Program-made: the position numbers and the translations under genes
Assembly: GCA_018066125.1 (NCBI GenBank)
Contig: JAGHSA010000013.1
Span: 1-64,000 of the forward strand
Source of the DNA: Candidatus Cryptobacteroides onthequi
Lineage (GTDB): Bacteria > Bacteroidota > Bacteroidia > Bacteroidales > UBA932
Direction: 5' to 3'
Length of the DNA stretch: 64,000 nucleotides
The notes under the pieces: generated by a model
Told to the model about the DNA's origin: nothing
Databases searched by the model: none
What the model saw: the letters and a program-made list of their open reading frames with translations, nothing else
Part shown: positions 45,475 to 53,203 of the stretch, piece after piece
Numbering within the stretch: position 1 is the stretch's first letter
Layout: each line of letters begins with the position of its first letter

Positions 45475-46587
45475 TCAGAGTTTATAGACAAGCAACCTCG
45501 GCTCTGGAAATGAGGCTGCGCAATAAACCATCTCCCCATCCAAATATATCGAGTCCACTTCGTTTTCCAATTCATAGCGCTTCACCGGTTTGCCTTTCCA
45601 ATCATAGACAAGGAGATTCCCTGCCACGACAGCAGGAGAGTCTTCTGACATTGTAGGCTTTCCAGAATAGAGAAGATAATAATGGCGATTATCGCTGCAA
45701 GCGCCTCTGAAAGTAGAAATATCATCTGAGGCATACACAATCATCGGGCTGCCAGGCATACCGGGTTCCCCGACTTTTGGCTGCCTTTTGCTTTGATAAC
45801 GGTATGTTTCCGTCAAGACTCCGCCAGAATAATCACAGATTGAAAACGCACCGGCATACTGCATTGCAATGACAGCTTTATCGCCGTCAGGATTCATGGA
45901 GAAGTGGGAAGAAATATGTGCCACACCCCTTGCTTCTGGAGACAACGCAGAGATAGAGTCATAGTCCAGGCACGGAACACTGCTCATGATGTTTAAGTCG
46001 TCGTTGATCGATACACACCAGCTGTTCGCTGAATATATTCCTGTTGACAACAGACCTGCCTTTGTTTTGTAGAATATGAACGGCCTGATGATCCCGGATT
46101 CAGCCATTCCGCTGAAAACATATTCCACTAGCGGATTGACTGACTTCCCCGCCATGACATCTTTCAGATCCAATGAATAATACTTCTGTGAAGTGATATC
46201 ATACAGGTACAATTTATCCCCAATCAGTTGCAGGGAGCTTGGTGTTATTATCTCACCGGGGCCCCTTCCTTTTGCGAAAAGGTGCTTGACTTCCCCCGTA
46301 GATGGAGTTATTATATCGACAACATTCTTCCCGGAACCCTTTTCTATGATAAAGCTATCATGATACTTAATGACATGCGTCGGCAACATGATGCCGTATT
46401 GCTCAAGGTCAATCGTCATTACAGGGGAAAGTGTCTGGCTGCCGGTCTTGAAACAATCCAAGACTTCGTCCCCGGTTTTGCTTGAACAGCCACACAACAA
46501 CAAGCCGAGTGCCGCACAGAAACGCACAGCACTTCGGCGATTGTTATTCGGCACAAGATATTGAGATCTCATAGTAACAGTATTCAC
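45475..46587 (-). CDS. BF3164-like beta-propeller lipoprotein, last of the right cluster
   Basis: The 370-residue product carries a late signal (AALGLLLCGCSSK). The alternative start at 46572 (MRSQYLVPNN) is equally plausible. The motif AKGRGPGEI is at about residue 103-111. Blades include GNLLVYDWKGKPVKRYEL and SIYLDGEMVYCAASFPEPRLLVYKL. It follows the propeller at 46609 by 21 bases and precedes the AraC gene. No NVEAL gene sits directly before it. Confidence 0.83.
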   Translation of the reverse strand: MNTVTMRSQYLVPNNNRRSAVRFCAALGLLLCGCSSKTGDEVLDCFKTGSQTLSPVMTIDLEQYGIMLPTHVIKYHDSFIIEKGSGKNVVDIITPSTGEVKHLFAKGRGPGEIITPSSLQLIGDKLYLYDITSQKYYSLDLKDVMAGKSVNPLVEYVFSGMAESGIIRPFIFYKTKAGLLSTGIYSANSWCVSINDDLNIMSSVPCLDYDSISALSPEARGVAHISSHFSMNPDGDKAVIAMQYAGAFSICDYSGGVLTETYRYQSKRQPKVGEPGMPGSPMIVYASDDISTFRGACSDNRHYYLLYSGKPTMSEDSPAVVAGNLLVYDWKGKPVKRYELENEVDSIYLDGEMVYCAASFPEPRLLVYKL

Positions 46588-46608
46588 AATACAGAAGAAA
46601 TGATATTT

Positions 46609-47637
46609 CTATAACTGAGGTAAATCAATTTTTGCAAGTGTGTATGTCATCTCACTATCTGTCACTATTCCATATAGAGACCCCGGACCGCCCGGATCGG
46701 TCGCTATCCTAAGTATATTCTTGTCAGTATCGTAGCGAGCCTTTTCTTTTCCGTTCCATCCAAATACAGAGATTGCAGAAAGGTCGTTAATGTCATCGCT
46801 GTTTAAAAAGGAAGAATATACCCTATCCTCGGTCAAACAAAAACTGGAGAATCCCCATTTGCTCCCTTTCCTTATATCCATACCGCCACCAGACATATCA
46901 ACCCCAGGTGGAGATATCAACCTTAACCCTATCCGGTCAAATACGCCGTCAGATAGATTAAAGCATTCCAATACCGCGCCATACAAGGTTCCAGAAACAA
47001 ACCTTCCTGTCATCGGATCAGACTTCGCTCTAGACATCATGAAACTATATTTGTCCTCTTCTTTTTCTATTCCGGGATAGTCAATAAAATTTGAACTCAT
47101 CCCTTCATTTTCATATAAAAAGAAACGTGTGAAGCGATCCTCCCCCTGTAAATAGCCTTCATATAAGAAATGGTTATCTGGAAGTAGATAACATTGCCGG
47201 ATTATACCATCTTGAGGATGTTGCACTTCGTCAGCAAATACGGCATTCCCACCGTCACCATCGAAACGATAGATGACGCTCTTATATAAATTTGGGGAAT
47301 GTATATATAACAATCTTTCATTGCGATTGTAGTCCATTGAAGTCGCGTTGACAACTTCTCCCGGTCCTCTTCCGACAGGGAGAGCCTCAGATATGAGTTT
47401 ACCTGTTTCCTTATTGTAGATATGGAGCCAATAATTCGGAGTATATGCCAACACGCATATGCTATTCCCTTCTACATAGATGTCTAGAGGGAGGTTGATT
47501 TCCATTGGCTCTCCTATCAGTTCTGTCCCGGCGTAGCCAGATTGAGGGAAGACTGCCGGATGAAAGCCTGTATTATTTGCACAACCTGCCAGAAAAAGCA
47601 AGAAAACTGCTAGTTGAGACCTGCGCCGCATACGCAA
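46609..47637 (-). CDS. BF3164/TolB-like beta-propeller lipoprotein, mirror of 28409-29428
   Basis: The 342-residue product has the signal QLAVFLLFLAGC. It shares with the propeller at 28409 the segments YWLHIYNKETGKLISE, GRGPGE, YEGYLQ, YPGI, GTLYGAVLECF and the C-terminal ending TYTLAKIDL, so the two are close paralogues. It overlaps the six-cysteine NVEAL gene by 28 bases, the same overlap architecture as in the left cluster. Confidence 0.86.
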   Translation of the reverse strand: MRMRRRSQLAVFLLFLAGCANNTGFHPAVFPQSGYAGTELIGEPMEINLPLDIYVEGNSICVLAYTPNYWLHIYNKETGKLISEALPVGRGPGEVVNATSMDYNRNERLLYIHSPNLYKSVIYRFDGDGGNAVFADEVQHPQDGIIRQCYLLPDNHFLYEGYLQGEDRFTRFFLYENEGMSSNFIDYPGIEKEEDKYSFMMSRAKSDPMTGRFVSGTLYGAVLECFNLSDGVFDRIGLRLISPPGVDMSGGGMDIRKGSKWGFSSFCLTEDRVYSSFLNSDDINDLSAISVFGWNGKEKARYDTDKNILRIATDPGGPGSLYGIVTDSEMTYTLAKIDLPQL

Positions 47638-47894
47638 TTATCTGCTGAATGAACGAAACGGCCTGACTGTCCATCAGTTCTCCAAATTCTAAAGCAGCGC
47701 AGGCAAATACGTTCACAATAAATTACTGGAGCGTTAGGATCACACAAAAAGCGTGGTGACGGATCTTCATAGTCAGCAAGTGCTTCCAGATTTGCATCAA
47801 AGAAATCTGAATTGTTGTTGCGATGTGACAGGATTGCCACCACCATGCTCAATGCCAACAATGAGCAAAGTGAAAGAATAATTCTTTTTTTCAT
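47610..47894 (-). CDS. NVEAL-type secreted six-cysteine peptide (right cluster)
   Basis: The 94-residue product has a hydrophobic leader (IILSLCSLLALSMVVAILS) and the signature FFDANLEALADYED. The tail cysteines are spaced C-x8-C-x3-C-x2-C-x19-C-x-C, identical to 28161-28433, while most other tail residues differ. The CxxC thioredoxin-like gene lies eight bases upstream, and the propeller overlaps its end. Confidence 0.86.
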   Translation of the reverse strand: MKKRIILSLCSLLALSMVVAILSHRNNNSDFFDANLEALADYEDPSPRFLCDPNAPVIYCERICLRCFRIWRTDGQSGRFVHSADNCVCGAGLN

Positions 47895-47902
47895 AATGAT
47901 TA

Positions 47903-48502
47903 TTACTGTAAACTGTGGATATTATTGTCGATTTCATGTTTGACTGCGTCAACAAAGAGGCCTTTCATGCGAGGACTCATATTGGGATTACCCACGTATA
48001 TGGGATGTCTGTCAAAGCCAAGCATAAAACCGTGAAACCTTCTGTCATTTGGAACCTGTCCTGAAGTATTCAAAACGTTTTCGTGGTCAATGTATACTGG
48101 GAAATCATAGTCAGCATCCAAGATCATACGCACAACATCCGCCTCATCTTCATCATACGGGCAAAACAGAAAAATCGGAACAATTCTCCCCAATGAATCA
48201 CATAATTCCAATATCCCTTTCTCTTCCTGTAAATGGGATAGAACGCATGACGTACATTCTCCCGGGCCGATATACATAATGAAAAGCAGTTCACTGTCTG
48301 GAACCGAGCAGCTGATGATTTTGCCAGACTCTATGCAAGTGAATGACTTCGGCAAACTGAATGTTTCTCCACAAAAAGAATGCATCATTGTCCTGAGTTC
48401 CTTCTTTTTCCCATCACATGCTGCCACAATTATGATTGAAATTAGTATCGGTAGGATGATTTTTAAACGTCTCATACGAATCAACAATGAATTCTTCATC
48501 AT
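47903..48502 (-). CDS. CxxC thioredoxin-like lipoprotein (right cluster, copy 1)
   Basis: The 199-residue product starts at an ATG overlapping the stop of the upstream propeller gene. A second possible start at 48478 gives the lipoprotein signal RLKIILPILISIIIVAAC. The redox motif CTSC lies in GECTSCVLSHLQ, and VYIDHENVLNTSGQVPNDRRFHGFM matches the paralogue at 27610 (VYID-type strand, VPENSRFHTFM). It is probably a periplasmic disulfide exchanger next to a six-cysteine peptide. Confidence 0.8.
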   Translation of the reverse strand: MMKNSLLIRMRRLKIILPILISIIIVAACDGKKKELRTMMHSFCGETFSLPKSFTCIESGKIISCSVPDSELLFIMYIGPGECTSCVLSHLQEEKGILELCDSLGRIVPIFLFCPYDEDEADVVRMILDADYDFPVYIDHENVLNTSGQVPNDRRFHGFMLGFDRHPIYVGNPNMSPRMKGLFVDAVKHEIDNNIHSLQ

Positions 48503-49572
48503 GCTGCTGCTGGTACCACTCTACTTATGTCTATGCGTATGATAGACGATCCGTTTTCGTCCTCCTTGACCGCGTACATGTACGGTCCTTTAACACAAAA
48601 TGCACCTACTTCAGAGTCAAGTTCCAGTGAACCGACAAAGCCACCTTCCCAGTTATAGATATCTATCAGATTAGACACCAGACCACGGCTGGACACATCC
48701 AGATATGATTCCGATGACTTCATCAGGTAAATATATTCATCATCAGCATAGCTTCTTATGTACCCAGCCCTGCTTTTCCTCAGATTTATTCTTGTACCCT
48801 CTACTACAGGAGCAGAGCTGAACTCATTACGAAAGACTCTCTCCACTGACTGGGAATCAGTCTCATAAATCTCAAAACAGTCACTTACATATAACCTCAG
48901 TGCAAACCTATTCCCCGTAGGTGCCGCAACAATTTCTGACTGGAAATAGACTCCACGTTGGATACCCGAAATCTCACCTGTATCGAAAGGATAATCATCT
49001 TCAATGCGATGAAAAGATCCGTCATCATTTACATACCCAATGTATCCTAAACTGAAACACCCTGAAGTAATCAGCCTATCATTTATCAGCGCAGCATTAA
49101 TAGGGCGAAAGTCAGATTCATAAGGCACAGAAATCTTTTGCACACTCCCATCAACAGGAGAGATAAGACATAGAGACTTTGACTCATGATCATAGTACTG
49201 AAGAGTATTCTTCACAATATTTACCCCTTTGGGTTCTGACAAGTATTCTCCATCTGCCCTTCCCATCTGCCCGAATCTGGAGGCCAAACGGCTATTCTCC
49301 ATGTTGTAGACGGTGAAGAATGGCTCTTGCTTTGAAAGAACTACTAAACAGGAGTCAGCAACAAACAACTTGCTGACAGATAGTAGCCCATCTATTTTCA
49401 CAGTATCATGAGAGGGCTGCAGGATACAGGAGAAAGTATTACTATAAGATTTTTTTACATTTCGGCTGCCGGAGCAAGAGATGAGAAGTACAAGAAAACC
49501 TAAGGCCGCACGCCGTCTTTTGAAGGATCCGTCGAGTGCAAAGCGATGCAATCTGATAGCACTTTGTTTCAT
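48499..49572 (-). CDS. Beta-propeller lipoprotein
   Basis: The start at 49572 (MKQSAIRLHRF) gives 357 residues; a longer frame begins at 49596. The signal is basic then hydrophobic (FKRRRAALGFLVLLISC). The GRGPxE motif appears as GQMGRADGEYLSEP. The late blades read LIDIYNWEGGFVGSLEL and YMYAVKEDENGSSIIRIDI. Closer to the DUF5128 propeller type. It is translationally coupled to the thioredoxin-like gene downstream (ATGA). Confidence 0.8.
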   Translation of the reverse strand: MKQSAIRLHRFALDGSFKRRRAALGFLVLLISCSGSRNVKKSYSNTFSCILQPSHDTVKIDGLLSVSKLFVADSCLVVLSKQEPFFTVYNMENSRLASRFGQMGRADGEYLSEPKGVNIVKNTLQYYDHESKSLCLISPVDGSVQKISVPYESDFRPINAALINDRLITSGCFSLGYIGYVNDDGSFHRIEDDYPFDTGEISGIQRGVYFQSEIVAAPTGNRFALRLYVSDCFEIYETDSQSVERVFRNEFSSAPVVEGTRINLRKSRAGYIRSYADDEYIYLMKSSESYLDVSSRGLVSNLIDIYNWEGGFVGSLELDSEVGAFCVKGPYMYAVKEDENGSSIIRIDISRVVPAAA

Positions 49573-49639
49573 AATACTGCAGGCGTTGGTTTTCAAGCAT
49601 GTGACTGGTGCTAAAGATACAAATTAATCGCCCTCCGGA

Positions 49640-49669
49640 ATTGTCAATTATGACACAAAAACGATAATA
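49640..49669 (+). repeat. Degenerate copy of the 31-base repeat
   Basis: ATTGTCAATTATGACACAAA followed by AACGATAAT aligns to copy 1 at roughly 22 of 29 positions in the same orientation. It also recalls the TGACACGAAAAC end of the RAYT palindromes. Confidence 0.35.
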
Positions 49670-49709
49670 TTCACAGCAAGTCTATCGCCTGTACTCATAT
49701 TGGAGATTG

Positions 49710-50219
49710 TCACTTCTTCCTTTGCACATCACACCGTGCCTGATCAAAATATCTATCGAAATCACTTCCCGCTACCCCTATCACACCATACCCTATTTTC
49801 TTTCCGTCTCTTCTACATATATGGGATATTCCGGAACAATTCTCATCATTCATTACCCAAGCCTCTTTTCGAGAATCCAGAATTACAGGGAAATCGCAGT
49901 CATATTTATCCAACAAAGACACAAGCGCACTCGAATCACAGACATGGCAGCCACAATAAAAAACGAACTCCCAATCGGGACACTCCTTAATGAATCTGTC
50001 TATTTTCCCGTGGTCAGTTCTGCTAAGGACAAACTTCAACGCATCAAGTTCATACAGATTTGCGACAAACGGCTTGCCCTCCTGAACACGGTAATCATTC
50101 ACACGTCCGTTACGATCAAAAACATAGTCATAATCATCCGATAACTGAAAATTGGCATTTGTGCATGACCACAACACGGCCATGGCCGTTGCTACTGAAA
50201 ACAACTTAAACCCCTTCAT
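49710..50219 (-). CDS. CxxC thioredoxin-like lipoprotein (right cluster, copy 2)
   Basis: The 169-residue product has the lipoprotein signal VATAMAVLWSC. The redox-type CHVC is in EFVFYCGCHVCDSSALVSLL, followed by the CDFPVILDSRKEAWVMND strand-turn seen in the other two copies. It lies nine bases after a propeller gene (50229-51350). It is the most divergent of the three CxxC proteins and lacks the typical end of the others. Confidence 0.75.
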   Translation of the reverse strand: MKGFKLFSVATAMAVLWSCTNANFQLSDDYDYVFDRNGRVNDYRVQEGKPFVANLYELDALKFVLSRTDHGKIDRFIKECPDWEFVFYCGCHVCDSSALVSLLDKYDCDFPVILDSRKEAWVMNDENCSGISHICRRDGKKIGYGVIGVAGSDFDRYFDQARCDVQRKK

Positions 50220-50228
50220 AGTTTCTAC

Positions 50229-51350
50229 TTAAAAACGTATTTTTGCGACAATATGCGCATCACTATTCTTGATATTATTCAATATTTCGGAATTATTGAT
50301 CTTTGATGCATAAGCGGTAAAAAAGGCATTGGCATGTTCAGGACCCAGCAGGCAATACAGACATCCATCCTTATAAAATCTGAATGGACCGCTTACAGGA
50401 TCATCTGCACCTTCCGGCAATGTGAACCATCTCCAGAAACCATCTTCGGACAAACCATACAAGACAAAACTGTTTTTCTCTTTAGGATGGATATTTATCT
50501 GAACGAGTTGATGGTCTGAGTCGCAAATATATCTGTAAATCAAAGAATAGTCACTAGACATCAAATATTCCGCACTTTTGAAAGGATCTTTGAATTCGAA
50601 AAAATCGTCTTTTATCGCATACTTACCAAGATCAAACGCAAGATATTCTGACAAGGCTCCTTCCCTCCATCTATAAATGGACGGAACATATGAGTCTAAA
50701 AGATAATATGCATCATCATAGCCATAAAACAGATCATTCCCCAAATCTAAAGACATAACTTTGTTCTTTAAAGGAAGGCATCTCAAACATTCCTTTCCTT
50801 CGTGATAAGCTGCGATTCTATGAGAATCAGCACCAGTATACCCGTAGTATGTAACCATAAGCCCATCCTTATCGAATAAAGATGACAACCCGAGATGCAT
50901 ATTATTCTTGGTACCTATGCATTCCCCTTCAGCAGAGTACCGGAGAATTTTGTCCGGGAGCGAAAATACTATTACAGTATCATTGTGAACCTGGACATTC
51001 AGGATATATGAATATTCGGAAGGGCCGTTTCCTCTATGCCCTATCTCATTCAAGAAGAGACCATTTGAAGAGAAACGGGATATACGATGATTCTTTTTGT
51101 CAACGAACAAGAAATCACTCCCTAAAGGATAGAAGCCGATTTCAGAGCCAAGAAGGCATTTACTCTCGTCAATAACGACAGCGTCAATTTCACCTGCCGC
51201 CTCAATGAAAGCTTCATCTGTCTTCTCTACTCTCACCGGGATGTTGATCACATCACTCTGAGAGACCTGTTGAACGCAACTGCACAATATCCCCGACAGC
51301 AATATACAAAAACGTCTCACCAGATAGAACCTATTTTTACAATTGGGCAT
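50229..51350 (-). CDS. Six-bladed beta-propeller lipoprotein, first of the right cluster
   Basis: The 373-residue product begins MPNCKNRFYLVRRFCILLSG and has the lipobox LCSC. The motif GHRGNGPSEYSYI and the early HRISRFSSNGLFLNEIG blade are typical of the DUF5128 6-bladed propellers. KTDEAFIEAAGEIDAVVIDE precedes them. Its start overlaps an NVEAL-like ORF by 34 bases. It heads a run of minus-strand genes that reaches 45475 without any clear terminator. Confidence 0.83.
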   Translation of the reverse strand: MPNCKNRFYLVRRFCILLSGILCSCVQQVSQSDVINIPVRVEKTDEAFIEAAGEIDAVVIDESKCLLGSEIGFYPLGSDFLFVDKKNHRISRFSSNGLFLNEIGHRGNGPSEYSYILNVQVHNDTVIVFSLPDKILRYSAEGECIGTKNNMHLGLSSLFDKDGLMVTYYGYTGADSHRIAAYHEGKECLRCLPLKNKVMSLDLGNDLFYGYDDAYYLLDSYVPSIYRWREGALSEYLAFDLGKYAIKDDFFEFKDPFKSAEYLMSSDYSLIYRYICDSDHQLVQINIHPKEKNSFVLYGLSEDGFWRWFTLPEGADDPVSGPFRFYKDGCLYCLLGPEHANAFFTAYASKINNSEILNNIKNSDAHIVAKIRF

Positions 51351-51499
51351 ATAACGATCTCTCCCTCTGTAAGTGATTCAACACGTGAAAATATCATTTT
51401 CGAGTCCAATGCTTCCAAACATCTAGATACTGCATGGAAACTGATAAAAATGATGCTACTGATAACGCTAATGCAGCGACAATATGTACTCAACCACAT
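51317..51499 (-). CDS. NVEAL-like short ORF overlapping a propeller gene
   Basis: An ATG at 51499 opens a 60-residue frame with a hydrophobic segment (CISVISSIIFISFHAV), then SKMIFSRVESLTEGE, which fits the NVEAL pattern seen in IANVEALTMTE and SNVNALARGE. The tail is short with one cysteine (VICPIVKIGSIW). It ends 34 bases inside the propeller gene, the same order and overlap as the two six-cysteine pairs. Start uncertain (51538 is also possible). The family match is by motif only. Confidence 0.5.
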   Translation of the reverse strand: MWLSTYCRCISVISSIIFISFHAVSRCLEALDSKMIFSRVESLTEGEIVICPIVKIGSIW

Positions 51500-51537
51500 A
51501 CATACACGTAAATATAGGCAATTCCTATTAGTGAACA

Positions 51538-51568
51538 ATGATATTTTTCAACACAAAACAGACAATTT
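51538..51568 (+). repeat. 31-base direct repeat, copy 2
   Basis: Matches 34317-34347 at 27 of 31 positions, same orientation. It lies upstream of the right cluster and is followed by the short palindrome GACAAATTTGTC-like sequence (51561-51571). Confidence 0.6.
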
Positions 51569-51603
51569 GTCAAAACGCAAGAGACTGCTGATACAAACCG
51601 CAT

Positions 51604-51627
51604 GGGGCCGACCTCACGGCCGGCCCC
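51604..51627 (-). terminator. Hairpin after pheS
   Basis: GGGGCCGACC/GGCCGGCCCC pairs with one mismatch, 20 bases after the pheS stop. No strong T-run follows. It is close in sequence to the terminator at 3898-3921. Confidence 0.6.
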
Positions 51628-51647
51628 GATGTCTATTTGACAGGCAC

Positions 51648-52685
51648 TTACACTTCTGTGCTTGTGCTGAATTCGCTGAGGAAACGCATGTCGTTCTCGA
51701 AATAATGACGGAGGTCGTTGACTCTCCACTTGAGCATGGCGATACGCTCAAGTCCCATTCCGAATGCGAAGCCGGAGTATTTCCTGCTGTCGATGCCTGA
51801 TGCCTCGAGGACATTAGGGTCGACCATACCGCAACCGAGGATCTCGAGCCAGCCTGTACCCTTGCAGATGTTGCAGCCCTTGCCGTGGCAGATGTTGCAG
51901 CTCACATCCACCTCAGCCGAAGGCTCGGTGAATGGGAAGTATGAAGGACGCATGCGGATCTCTGTCTCTGCGCCGAACATCTCGCGCGCGAAGAGAAGGA
52001 TGGCCTGCTTGAGGTCTGCGAATGTGACGTTCTCGTCCACATAGAGTCCCTCCACCTGATGGAAGATGCAGTGCGCACGTGCGCTGATGGCCTCATTGCG
52101 GAACACACGACCCGGGCAGATGACTCTGATAGGAAGAGGCATCTTCTCCATGGTGCGTACCTGCACTGATGATGTGTGGGTGCGGAGGAGGAGCGGGTTG
52201 AGGTGTCCTGCAGACACGAAGAAGGTGTCCTGCATGTCGCGGGCAGGGTGGTTCTGAGGGAAGTTCAGAGCCTCGAACACATGGTAGTCATCCTCGATCT
52301 CCGGTCCTTCTGATACATCATATCCGAACTTGCGGAAGATGTCCACAATCTCCTGACGCACGATAGACACAGGGTGGCGTGAACCGAGCGGCATAGGATC
52401 GCCAGGCATGCTGAGGTCCTGCTTCGGAGCAGAAGCGGCAGCCTCGTCGCCGACCGCATTCTTGAGCTCCTCTATCTTGGCGGCAGCGGTCTGCTTGAGC
52501 TCGTTGAGAGTCTTTCCGAACTCCCTCTTGAGCTCTGGAGCCACGGTACGGAACTCCTCGAAGAGGCGTGTGACCTCTCCCTTCTTGCCAAGGAACTTCA
52601 CCCTGGCTTCCTCAACTTCCTTCTGTGTCTTGCACTTGAGAGCATCGATCTCTCCGAGCAGACGCTCGATATCTTCTCTGATCAT
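51648..52685 (-). CDS. pheS: Phenylalanyl-tRNA synthetase alpha subunit
   Basis: The 345-residue subunit charges tRNA-Phe together with PheT. It has an N-terminal coiled coil (IEELKNAVG region), class II motif 2 RVFRNEAISARAHCIFHQVEG and motif 3 GFAFGMGLERIAMLKW. A Cys-rich insert, CNICHGKGCNICKGTGW, lies before LEILGCGMV, as in some bacterial PheS proteins. The gene is three bases after the small exported protein gene, so they are co-transcribed. pheT is not nearby. Confidence 0.97.
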   Translation of the reverse strand: MIREDIERLLGEIDALKCKTQKEVEEARVKFLGKKGEVTRLFEEFRTVAPELKREFGKTLNELKQTAAAKIEELKNAVGDEAAASAPKQDLSMPGDPMPLGSRHPVSIVRQEIVDIFRKFGYDVSEGPEIEDDYHVFEALNFPQNHPARDMQDTFFVSAGHLNPLLLRTHTSSVQVRTMEKMPLPIRVICPGRVFRNEAISARAHCIFHQVEGLYVDENVTFADLKQAILLFAREMFGAETEIRMRPSYFPFTEPSAEVDVSCNICHGKGCNICKGTGWLEILGCGMVDPNVLEASGIDSRKYSGFAFGMGLERIAMLKWRVNDLRHYFENDMRFLSEFSTSTEV

Positions 52686-52688
52686 ATG

Positions 52689-53126
52689 TTATTTCGTTTT
52701 TTCTTTCAGTTTTGCTTCGGAAGCAAGGACCCTTGCGGCTCTCTTGTCGCGGGCCTTCTTGTCGCGGGCCGCACCCTGCTTCAGATATTTCGCCCACTGC
52801 TCGTCGTTGAGGATCTGGCGATATCCGTTGTATATCTGCTCCATCCACTTGTCCTGAGCCTTGGTGTATATGTCGTAGTTGCTGACCTTCGCCTTGCTGA
52901 GCTCCTCCATCTCGGCGGTCATGGCCTTGTAGTCATGCACGAGCATGGAGTCGATCCTGAAGATCTGCCAGTCGGCGAGATCCATCTGGTCTGTCTGGCG
53001 CTCGATGGTCTTGTCAATACTCTCGAAGAGAGCCTTCTCGCGCTCCTCCGGTGATGGCACCTGTCCGAATGCCTGAAGGCCTGTCACCATGAGAAGTGTC
53101 AATGCAAGTGTCAGAAACTGCTTCAT
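52689..53126 (-). CDS. Small exported helical protein of unknown function
   Basis: The 145-residue product has a signal peptide (MKQFLTLALTLLMVTGLQAFG). The mature part is helical and charged (SPEEREKALFESIDKTIERQ, KWMEQIYNGYRQILNDEQWAKYLKQG) with a basic end. The pattern recalls the Spy/LTXXQ-type periplasmic proteins of Bacteroidetes but I see no firm motif. It is upstream of pheS in the same transcript. Confidence 0.75.
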   Translation of the reverse strand: MKQFLTLALTLLMVTGLQAFGQVPSPEEREKALFESIDKTIERQTDQMDLADWQIFRIDSMLVHDYKAMTAEMEELSKAKVSNYDIYTKAQDKWMEQIYNGYRQILNDEQWAKYLKQGAARDKKARDKRAARVLASEAKLKEKTK

Positions 53127-53203
53127 CCGAAAAAAATCGTTAGATTTGTAATCCTATGGGTATAATCCGGACAAAATTAATCAATTAAAGATAAAACAGC
53201 AAA

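Noticed and set aside
34317..51568. Direct repeats as attachment sites of an integrated mobile element
   Set aside because: No integrase, relaxase or transposase lies between them, neither repeat touches a tRNA, and a third degenerate copy lies inside. I keep them as repeats only.
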